Assembly (NCBI GenBank): GCA_947177495.1
Contig: CAMWUS010000050.1
Span: 1-8,372, forward strand
DNA: 8,372 nucleotides
Source: an uncultured Clostridia bacterium
Lineage (GTDB): Bacteria; Bacillota; Clostridia; Christensenellales; Borkfalkiaceae
Reading direction: 5' to 3'
Positions 1 to 4,600 of the stretch are shown here, piece by piece. Numbering within the stretch: position 1 is the first letter of the stretch; each line of letters begins with the position of its first letter. Made by a program: the position numbers and the translations under genes. Under the pieces are notes generated by a model. It saw nothing but the letters and a program-made list of their open reading frames with translations. It made no database searches and had not been told where the DNA came from.

Positions 1-287
1 GTTGCCCGTGCAAGCGCTTCCACCGTCTTATGCGGATAAAAGCGAAATCCCCCGCCCGCATACCCGAGCAGTTGCTTCGCCTCGTTTCCGTTTGCGGGAA
101 GCCCGAAAATTTCCGCACTCCCGCTCGTGGGAATCAGCCCGACGATTCCCTTTATCGTAGTGCTCTTGCCCGCGCCGTTTGCACCCACAAGCCCGCAAAT
201 GCGCCCCTCTTCCACGCAAAAACTTACGTCTTTTAGGGAGAAAGCGGGATACTCCTTGCCGAGTTTTTCAAGTTTTAACGCCGTCAT
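1..287 (-). CDS. ABC transporter ATP-binding protein, N-terminal part (runs off the left edge)
   Basis: The first 95 residues of an ABC ATPase, read from ATG at 287 to the window edge. A beta-strand start (MTALKLEKLG) leads to a Walker A motif GANGAGKST at residues 35-43, followed by the usual helix. The Q-loop region reads GYAGGGFRFYPHKT, with Gly where a Gln is usual; this resembles the NatA-like export ATPases rather than importers. The signature motif, Walker B and the permease lie beyond the window. The start is supported by AAGGAGAA just upstream and by a 4-base ATGA overlap with the preceding regulator gene, so the two are very likely translationally coupled. Family knowledge suggests ABC-2 type export (ions, drugs, peptides or lipids), powered from the cytoplasmic face of the membrane. 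The substrate cannot be told from this fragment. The ATPase assignment is firm; the subfamily is inference. Confidence 0.93.
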   Translation of the reverse strand, partial: MTALKLEKLGKEYPAFSLKDVSFCVEEGRICGLVGANGAGKSTTIKGIVGLIPTSGSAEIFGLPANGNEAKQLLGYAGGGFRFYPHKTVEALARA

Positions 288-505
288 TCGTTCTCCTTTT
301 TCATGCCCGAAATGGCATTCCAAAACGCTTCCGCATAGGCAAACGGTTGCAGAGCGATCCCCTGCCCCTTGTCCGCCATGAGGATAAGGTTGTCGCCCGC
401 CTTTAAACCGAACAGCTCGCGCGCCTCTTTGGGAATTACGATTTGCCCCTTTTCGCCGATTTTCACCGTCGTCATGAATTTCCCCTGCGGGAATTTCTCT
501 TCCAT
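284..505 (-). CDS. AbrB/SpoVT/MazE-type DNA-binding regulator
   Basis: A 73-residue protein with a swapped-hairpin AbrB domain at about residues 12-54. It shows the typical pattern TVKIGEKGQIVIPKEARE followed by LFGLKAGDNLILM. Such proteins bind DNA as dimers and act as transition-state or local regulators. I chose ATG at 505 because AGAGG sits 8 bases upstream. A GTG at 514 lies inside that ribosome site, and an ATG at 475 also has an AGGGGA before it, so a 63-residue product starting there is the main alternative. The gene overlaps the ABC ATPase start by 4 bases (ATGA). An AbrB-like gene fused to an ABC exporter operon is a recurrent arrangement in Firmicutes, where the regulator probably controls its own operon. 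There is no toxin gene next to it, so a MazE antitoxin role is unlikely. The short C-terminal tail (about 55-73) is not a recognised effector domain. Confidence 0.9.
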   Translation of the reverse strand: MEEKFPQGKFMTTVKIGEKGQIVIPKEARELFGLKAGDNLILMADKGQGIALQPFAYAEAFWNAISGMKKENE

Positions 506-523
506 TGCTTGCACCTCTTTGTT

Positions 524-551
524 GGAATAGTATAACTTTTCTTACTTTTCC
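524..551. promoter_or_regulatory. Imperfect inverted repeat across the predicted transcription start of the regulator operon
   Basis: GGAATAGTA at 524-532 and TACTTTTCC at 543-551 are inverted copies matching at 8 of 9 positions, separated by 10 bases. The element lies between the -10 box and the ribosome site, covering the predicted start point near 548. This is a plausible operator for the AbrB-type protein encoded just downstream, or a weak hairpin in the leader. The symmetry is seen; the operator role is inferred. Confidence 0.4.
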
Positions 552-554
552 TAC

Positions 555-583
555 ATTATAGCGCAAAGAAAAACCGCTGTCAA
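555..583 (-). promoter_or_regulatory. Consensus sigma-A promoter for the AbrB-ABC operon
   Basis: On the minus strand, TTGACA at 583-578 is followed by a 17-base spacer and TATAAT at 560-555. Both hexamers are perfect matches at optimal spacing. The predicted start is near 548, giving a leader of about 43 bases before ATG 505. The -35 hexamer coincides with the loop and closing pair of the glmM terminator hairpin. Confidence 0.88.
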
Positions 584-592
584 GCGGTTTTT
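569..592 (-). terminator. Rho-independent terminator of glmM
   Basis: A 10-bp stem (569-578 with 583-592) and a 4-base loop (579-582) lie 18 bases beyond the glmM stop. On the minus strand the 3' arm AGCGGTTTTT runs into CTTT, a standard U-rich tail. The GC core is CCGCT/AGCGG. It could also work weakly in the plus direction, but there is no plus-strand gene here. Confidence 0.85.
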
Positions 593-610
593 GAAAAAAG
601 TTATGCGTTT

Positions 611-1951
611 TTACATTTCTTCCGCGGCGGAAGTTACGGCGTTTCTCAGCATCGCCGTTACCGCTTCGCATTCCGCTGGGTTTTCCCCCTCGGCAAGAAT
701 GCGAATGAGCGGCTCCGTGCCCGAAGCGCGAAGCAATACCCTGCCCCCCGAAAGCCGTTTTTCCGCCTCGGCAAGACAGGATAGCACTGCGGGAGAAGAA
801 AGCGTTTTGCTCTTATCCGCCACCCGCACGTTGACTTTGCTTTGCGCAAGCCGTTTGAACCCGCGCGTCAGGCAAGACAGCGGGCATTTGCTTTCCAGCG
901 CCGCTTCCGCCACTTTGATTGCGGTAAGAACGCCGTCGCCCGTCGTGGCGTATTTGCGGAAAATGATGTGCCCCGACTGCTCGCCGCCCAACAAAAATCC
1001 GCTCTTCACCATTTCGTCGTAAACGAATTTGTCGCCCACTTCCGTGAGTTTTACCGAAATGCCTTGCTCCTGCAAGGAACGCAGTAAGCCGTAATTGCTC
1101 ATCACTGTGGCAACGATGCCGTCTCCGTCCAACTCACCGCGCGAACGCAGATAGCGCGCACAAGCGTACAATATCGCGTCGCCGTCTACGATTTCGCCCC
1201 GCTCGTCTACGCAAATACAGCGGTCGGCGTCGCCGTCGAACGCAAACCCGCAATCGAGCGAATGCTCCTTTACGAGCGCGCACAATGCGTCGGGACAGGT
1301 GGAACCGCACTCCGAGTTGATATTGCTTCCGTTGGGATTGGCGTTGATTGCAAACACCTGCGCGCCGAGTGCGTCGAACACCGCTTTGGAAATTGCCCAA
1401 GCGCTCCCGTTGGCGCAATCGAGCCCCACTCTCAGCCCGCGGAACGAACTGCGCGGCAGGGAAAGCAAGTATGCAAGATAGCGATTTCGCCCCGCAACGT
1501 AGTCGATCGTGCGCCCGATTTCCTCGCCCGTGGCAAGCGGAAGCGTTCCGCCGTCGAGGTAGTTTTCCACGAGTTCGAGCACGCTCTCCTCCATTTTCTC
1601 CCCCGCGCCGTTGATAAGCTTGATGCCGTTATCGGTATACGGGTTATGGCTGGCGGAAATCATAATCCCGCAATCGAAGGCGTCCGCCCGCGTTACGAAC
1701 GAGACGGAAGGAGTTGTGGTGACGTGGAGCAAATATACGTCCGCGCCCGAAGCTGTTGCGCCTGCCGTAAACGCATATTCGAGCATATAGGAAGACAGCC
1801 GTGTGTCTTTGCCCACGACGATGCGCGCCCTGCCGTTTCTTCCGCGCGAAAAGTAACGACCGAGAAAGCGCCCTACCCGAAATGCGTGAATCGCGGTGAG
1901 CGACTCGTTTGCCCGCCCGCGAAAACCGTCTGTTCCGAAATATTTTCCCAA
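611..1951 (-). CDS. glmM: Phosphoglucosamine mutase GlmM
   Basis: GlmM converts glucosamine-6-phosphate to glucosamine-1-phosphate, the step leading to UDP-GlcNAc for peptidoglycan and wall polymers; it is cytoplasmic. The 446-residue product matches the usual family length. It starts GKYFGTDGFRG, carries the phosphoserine loop ISASHNP (phosphorylated Ser at 101), the Mg-binding loop DGDADR at 239-244, the sugar loop GGEQSGH at 322-328, and the phosphate-binding RASGTEPLIR at 408-417. The segment with NPNGSNINSECGST is characteristic of GlmM rather than other hexose mutases. The reading frame stays open upstream to 2044, but I place the start at TTG 1951: the conserved N-terminus begins there, a perfect GGAGG lies 6 bases upstream, and the longer frame would run through a terminator. 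In many Firmicutes glmM follows cdaA and cdaR; here neither is adjacent. No convincing promoter is seen directly upstream. Confidence 0.97.
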   Translation of the reverse strand: MGKYFGTDGFRGRANESLTAIHAFRVGRFLGRYFSRGRNGRARIVVGKDTRLSSYMLEYAFTAGATASGADVYLLHVTTTPSVSFVTRADAFDCGIMISASHNPYTDNGIKLINGAGEKMEESVLELVENYLDGGTLPLATGEEIGRTIDYVAGRNRYLAYLLSLPRSSFRGLRVGLDCANGSAWAISKAVFDALGAQVFAINANPNGSNINSECGSTCPDALCALVKEHSLDCGFAFDGDADRCICVDERGEIVDGDAILYACARYLRSRGELDGDGIVATVMSNYGLLRSLQEQGISVKLTEVGDKFVYDEMVKSGFLLGGEQSGHIIFRKYATTGDGVLTAIKVAEAALESKCPLSCLTRGFKRLAQSKVNVRVADKSKTLSSPAVLSCLAEAEKRLSGGRVLLRASGTEPLIRILAEGENPAECEAVTAMLRNAVTSAAEEM

Positions 1952-1957
1952 AGCGAA

Positions 1958-1962
1958 CCTCC
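1958..1962 (-). promoter_or_regulatory. Ribosome binding site that fixes the TTG start of glmM
   Basis: GGAGG on the minus strand (1962-1958) with a 6-base gap to TTG at 1951. This is the only strong Shine-Dalgarno near the conserved GKYFGTDG start and rules in the non-ATG codon. Confidence 0.85.
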
Positions 1963-1976
1963 ATACACATTGTATG
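1962..1976. repeat. Small perfect inverted repeat touching the glmM ribosome site
   Basis: CATACA (1962-1967) and TGTATG (1971-1976) are perfect inverted copies with a 3-base spacer, ending on the last base of the GGAGG site. It could be a weak leader hairpin or a protein-binding palindrome. Its role is unknown, and a 6-bp palindrome can arise by chance. Confidence 0.45.
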
Positions 1977-2000
1977 AAACCACACAACGCTTTGGTGCGG

Positions 2001-2030
2001 GCAAACAAAAAAGAGCGGCGCACCGCTCTT
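2001..2030. repeat. 30-base direct repeat, left copy (terminator cassette boundary)
   Basis: This stretch begins GCAAACAAAAAAGAGCGG and ends CCGCTCTT. It is identical over all 30 bases to 3121-3150, with the same orientation and exactly 1120 bases between starts. The identity stops abruptly on both sides. The two copies bracket one lipoprotein gene and its promoter. Confidence 0.9.
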
Positions 2031-2032
2031 TT
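2009..2032 (-). terminator. Rho-independent terminator after the duplicated-domain lipoprotein gene
   Basis: A 10-bp stem (2009-2018 with 2023-2032, core AAGAGCGG/CCGCTCTT) with a 4-base loop. On the minus strand it is followed by TTTTGTTTG. It lies 34 bases past the stop at 2067 and before glmM, so it should separate the two transcripts. The plus strand also shows an A/T-flanked hairpin, so it may be bidirectional. Confidence 0.85.
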
Positions 2033-2066
2033 AAATAAAACCATTACGTAACTTTTTCGTCATATT

Positions 2067-3026
2067 TTAACTGTCCATTATGGGGCTAAACCAATAAGTT
2101 CCGTGCATGAACGGCATCTCGTCGGAAATCTTAATATCAACATCAATTATAGACCCATGCCACATCAGACTAGTTATGCCAAAACTTTCCTGTGAATCAA
2201 CCGTTTCGCAACAATATTGCGGAGTTCCCTTAGGTTGTCGAAAATCAATTATATCGATTTTGAAAAAATCATTCTCCTCTTCTATAAACACGTACAGTTC
2301 AAAAGAAAAGTATTTCAGACGTTTTGACGATGCCTCATCGCAAATTACGTTTACCCCTTCGGCTTCGTCAAACGTTTTCTTATCGATTTCCGTCAAAACC
2401 AATTTCATATCCGAAAAGAGAACGTTTTCAATATAAAATGCCGTTTCCCACAAATACGTCACTTCCTCAGGGGAATGCGAATTTTGTATCAACCTATAAT
2501 CATAATAACAATATTTTTGGATGTCGTTTGGCTCGTCGATTGTTTTTTCGGATTCATCAACCTCCATTCTGATTGTTACTGTAAACCAAGAATATTGGAT
2601 AGGTTGGTATGGTGCGACCCAAAACTCAATACTTATAATGCCATAGTTCTTCGCCGAATCAGCCGTTACACCTTGATAGAGCCACTTTGTTTCCTCTTTT
2701 TTTAAATCAACGACGTCAATCTGAACAAAATCGTTCTCTTCCCTTAAAAAAACGTACAGGTTGAAAGAATAATATTTTTGTTCCCCATAAGAAGCTACGA
2801 TATTTACAACGTTTAATCCTTCGGCTTCGTCAAACGCTTCCTCGTCGATTTCCGAAAAGACTAATTTCATATTCGGGAAGGGCATACTTTCAATTTCCCA
2901 TTCCGCTTTCCCCAAATATGTCCCTTCTTCAAGAGGCGCTAAACGAGGTACGCAAGCGGAGACGAATAACACCATACTGCATATGACAAGAGCAAAAAAG
3001 CATTTGATATAATTTCTACCCTTCAT
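2067..3026 (-). CDS. Lipoprotein of unknown function with two tandem copies of one domain
   Basis: A 319-residue protein. A basic N-terminus (MKGRNYIK) leads to a hydrophobic stretch and the lipobox VSAC with lipidated Cys at 25, so it should be anchored to the outer face of the membrane. The mature part is an internal duplication: about residues 33-154 align with 187-302. Both copies share MKLV, EID, FDEAEG, an SF-LYVF-EENDF core and an ID-D end, then a DS-GI-S segment. Alternating hydrophobic strands suggest a beta-rich fold. I do not recognise the family. The start has a strong GGAGGGG just upstream, and a near-perfect promoter lies at 3089-3117. The gene is clearly more AT-rich than its neighbours (22 G/C in 2281-2340 against 38 in 1201-1260 of glmM), and it is bracketed by identical 30-base terminator repeats. 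Both suggest later acquisition. It is monocistronic. Confidence 0.9.
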   Translation of the reverse strand: MKGRNYIKCFFALVICSMVLFVSACVPRLAPLEEGTYLGKAEWEIESMPFPNMKLVFSEIDEEAFDEAEGLNVVNIVASYGEQKYYSFNLYVFLREENDFVQIDVVDLKKEETKWLYQGVTADSAKNYGIISIEFWVAPYQPIQYSWFTVTIRMEVDESEKTIDEPNDIQKYCYYDYRLIQNSHSPEEVTYLWETAFYIENVLFSDMKLVLTEIDKKTFDEAEGVNVICDEASSKRLKYFSFELYVFIEEENDFFKIDIIDFRQPKGTPQYCCETVDSQESFGITSLMWHGSIIDVDIKISDEMPFMHGTYWFSPIMDS

Positions 3027-3088
3027 ATCCCCTCCGTAAATATAAAATCCAATTTTTTAAAAAGACGATTTGCGCTCGACTTTTCCTC

Positions 3089-3117
3089 ATTGTACAATAT
3101 CATATATATTTTGTCAA
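3089..3117 (-). promoter_or_regulatory. Strong sigma-A promoter for the duplicated-domain lipoprotein
   Basis: On the minus strand TTGACA (3117-3112), a 17-base AT-rich spacer, then TACAAT (3094-3089). The -35 box begins only 3 bases after the upstream terminator repeat ends. The predicted start is near 3082, giving a leader of about 55 bases that ends in GGAGGGGAT before the ATG at 3026. Confidence 0.87.
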
Positions 3118-3120
3118 TAC

Positions 3121-3150
3121 GCAAACAAAAAAGAGCGGCGCACCGCTCTT
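3121..3150. repeat. 30-base direct repeat, right copy
   Basis: Identical to 2001-2030 over 30 bases and in the same orientation. The flanks differ at once on both sides: base 3120 is c where 2000 is g, and 3151 is a where 2031 is t. It contains a complete terminator hairpin. Confidence 0.9.
3131..3150 (-). terminator. Rho-independent terminator ending the zinc-ribbon operon or an RNA from 3153-3362
   Basis: An 8-bp perfect stem AAGAGCGG/CCGCTCTT (3131-3138 with 3143-3150) with a 4-base loop. On the minus strand it is followed by TTTTGTTTG. It lies about 210 bases beyond the stop of the zinc-ribbon gene, which is a long distance for an ordinary 3' end, and directly before the next promoter. 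Confidence 0.82.
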
Positions 3151-3152
3151 AA

Positions 3153-3362
3153 TAATATTGTTTTTATAAGCCTAATCCGAGGGATAAGTAAGTTACAATC
3201 ATGCGCGCGAAGCAAAACCACGCTTTTGCGGTAGCGGACACAATTTGCCGCACACCTGCGGCTGAATGACTTTTGATAGACGGGGTGCAACGCTCCTGTA
3301 AAATAGAGATAACAACAGGGATAGTAGCTCACAAAATTTTTCGGAACGAAAAATTTGTGAAT
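3153..3362 (-). other. Structured non-coding stretch with three hairpins; possible small RNA or long 3' UTR
   Basis: About 210 bases between the zinc-ribbon gene stop and the terminator at 3131-3150, with no convincing gene. Visible hairpins are 3329-3343 with 3347-3360 (14 pairs with one bulged A, 3-base loop, AT-rich), 3247-3252 with 3257-3262 (GCCGCA/TGCGGC, 4-base loop), and 3212-3217 with 3224-3229 (GCAAAA/TTTTGC, 6-base loop). The local composition is mixed, and a 72-residue minus-strand frame here has no family-like features and runs into the terminator. It may be a processed 3' UTR, an independent small RNA, or the remains of a dispersed repeat. I see no internal promoter. The hairpins are seen; any function is inference. 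Confidence 0.4.
3329..3360. repeat. Long AT-rich hairpin just after the zinc-ribbon gene
   Basis: The arms TCACAAAATTTTTCG (3329-3343) and CGAAAAATTTGTGA (3347-3360) pair with one bulged A and a 3-base loop. It begins 3 bases past the stop codon region at 3363. It lacks a GC-rich core and a clean T-run after the stem, so it is more likely an mRNA 3'-end stabiliser or a relic inverted repeat than a classic terminator. Confidence 0.6.
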
Positions 3363-3839
3363 TTAAATTTTACTTCCGCACTTGGGGCAGTATTCCGCGT
3401 CGGACGGAACGACCGCGCCGCAAGCCGAACAAGTACTCACCAACCGCTTCCCGCACGATTTGCAAAAAACGCTGTCCGAATCGTTTTCCGCTCCGCAAGA
3501 ACATACGCGCTTGTTCTCATTCGAAAGCCCGTCTTTCACCGCGGAAGCCACCGTTTTCACTGCGGGAGAAATATCCTTTGCCGCCTCGTTAATAACGGGC
3601 GCGTGCTCCTTTGCCATGTAGCGCGCGATTTCACGGTGAAAACCTATCGAGAGTAACATACCGCCTACGCCCATCATGGGGAATCCGATAAAACAGCACC
3701 AAAAGAATTCCGGCCAATCGCTGTAAAAGAAACTTTCAAAAAAACTCGCAATTCCGATGATTGACAGTATTAGGCCCACGCCGAGAAAAACGAACCCTAA
3801 AATTTTAAACAGCCGTTTGTTTTTTTCGTGTTTATCCAT
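3363..3839 (-). CDS. Two-helix membrane protein with a C-terminal double zinc ribbon
   Basis: A 158-residue protein. Two membrane segments (about residues 12-34 and 46-67) are joined by a short acidic and aromatic loop. An amphipathic linker (about 70-105) then leads to two zinc ribbons: Cys113, Cys115, Cys126, Cys129 and Cys137, Cys140, Cys151, Cys154. The first has CxC in place of the usual CxxC on its first side, a variant seen in this ribbon type; the second is canonical CxxC-CxxC. With so short an N-terminus, both ends are probably cytoplasmic. Such ribbons usually bind zinc for protein contacts rather than catalysis. The start is backed by GGAG about 7 bases upstream, inside the 16-base gap to the preceding gene, so the two are co-transcribed. 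The precise function is unknown. Confidence 0.88.
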   Translation of the reverse strand: MDKHEKNKRLFKILGFVFLGVGLILSIIGIASFFESFFYSDWPEFFWCCFIGFPMMGVGGMLLSIGFHREIARYMAKEHAPVINEAAKDISPAVKTVASAVKDGLSNENKRVCSCGAENDSDSVFCKSCGKRLVSTCSACGAVVPSDAEYCPKCGSKI

Positions 3840-3855
3840 AACGGTTCTCCGCCGC

Positions 3856-4467
3856 TCAATTTCCGCCTAAGAATGCGATGATATTATCGTAATGTCCGTT
3901 TTCTTTGGAAAAAGATTTTTTCTGCATTTCCTCTAAAAGAATGCGGGCGCCGTCCGTATCTTCGCTTTTTACGAGATACACGGCAAGCGTAATGACGGGA
4001 TTGCCCGCAGGGAAGCTCTCGTCCGTTTCGGCTACCGCAAAGGCGCAAGCAATTCCCTTTTCGATTTCGCCGTCCGCCAAGCGGTATTTCACGCAGGCAC
4101 CCTGCCCGCAAAGGAAATCGTAATAGGAATGATCGGGGACGTCTTCACCCAAATCCACGCCGTCCTGCTCGGCGCAGTATGCGCGCAAGCCGTCGCTTCC
4201 GTACAATAAGTCGAACCGCTTCTCCGCCATTCTGTCTTTCTCGTTCTTGGCGGCAATTACGAAAGAGCGGGCAAGGCAAGAAACGCTACCCGAACGCTCG
4301 TATTCTTGAAACGCGTAGTCCCCGCTTACCGACTCCATACCAAGCGATGCGGTAAAATCCATCATGAGGGAAGGCGCCCAAAAGGAGAGCACGCCAAAGA
4401 GCGCAAACAGCAATGTGAGCGAAACCGCACATGTAATGATTATCGTTTTAAAAATGAGTTTCTTCAT
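3856..4467 (-). CDS. Hypothetical membrane-anchored protein
   Basis: A 203-residue protein I do not recognise. A basic MKK start and a long hydrophobic helix (about residues 5-31) form an uncleaved signal anchor, since no good cleavage site or lipobox follows. This puts the remaining 170 residues outside the membrane. That part is rich in charged residues and predicted helices, with cysteines at 64, 98, 120, 125 and 141; disulfides are possible. The segment from about 155 to 198 looks like a helical pair (VITLAVYLVK, then GARILLEEMQKK), faintly TPR-like, but I cannot claim a TPR. It is the first gene of an operon with the zinc-ribbon membrane protein 16 bases downstream, and has its own promoter at 4518-4546. 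No clear Shine-Dalgarno is seen before ATG 4467, so translation may be weak, though the N-terminal sequence supports this start. Confidence 0.85.
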   Translation of the reverse strand: MKKLIFKTIIITCAVSLTLLFALFGVLSFWAPSLMMDFTASLGMESVSGDYAFQEYERSGSVSCLARSFVIAAKNEKDRMAEKRFDLLYGSDGLRAYCAEQDGVDLGEDVPDHSYYDFLCGQGACVKYRLADGEIEKGIACAFAVAETDESFPAGNPVITLAVYLVKSEDTDGARILLEEMQKKSFSKENGHYDNIIAFLGGN

Positions 4468-4517
4468 GGATTTTTCGAGATTTATATTACTTTTGTAGAA
4501 TAATTATATTTTCGTTC

Positions 4518-4546
4518 ATTTTAGCATACGCATGCGAAAAATGCAA
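4518..4546 (-). promoter_or_regulatory. Sigma-A promoter with extended -10 for the 4467-3363 operon
   Basis: On the minus strand TTGCAT (4546-4541), a 17-base spacer, then TAAAAT (4523-4518) preceded by TGC, an extended -10. The spacer holds the 8-base palindrome CGCATGCG at 4529-4536, a possible protein-binding site. The predicted start is near 4511, leaving a leader of about 44 bases. Confidence 0.75.
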
Positions 4547-4600
4547 GCAAAAGAAAAAAGAAAGTCATTTTTTCCCGATTTTTTTCATAGAGATAGGATT

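Noticed and set aside
591..1022. Plus-strand open frame of 143 residues opposite glmM
   Set aside because: No ribosome site or family features; explained by the glmM coding strand.
1969..1974. TACAAT on the minus strand as the -10 box of glmM
   Set aside because: It would start transcription inside the ribosome site, and there is no -35 box at 16-18 bases upstream.
1262..2038. Plus-strand open frame of 258 residues
   Set aside because: It lies wholly antisense to glmM, is Arg/Ala/Cys-rich as expected from a GC-rich shadow frame, and has no family motifs.
1952..2044. N-terminal extension of glmM to a 477-residue protein
   Set aside because: The added residues lie across a terminator hairpin, have no family match, and the ribosome site GGAGG points to TTG 1951.
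2001..3150. Insertion sequence or integron cassette
   Set aside because: No transposase or integrase, no terminal inverted repeats and no attC-like structure; the direct repeats are terminators, so only a recombination-prone cassette can be argued.
3114..3332. Minus-strand open frame of 72 residues in the gap after the zinc-ribbon gene
   Set aside because: It runs through the terminator repeat, has no ribosome site, and shares its C-terminal RAVRRSFLFA with the glmM upstream frame only because both read the repeated terminator.
4532..4600. Longer start of the plus-strand lipoprotein at ATG 4532
   Set aside because: It would place a charged 23-residue stretch before the signal peptide and overlaps the divergent promoter.
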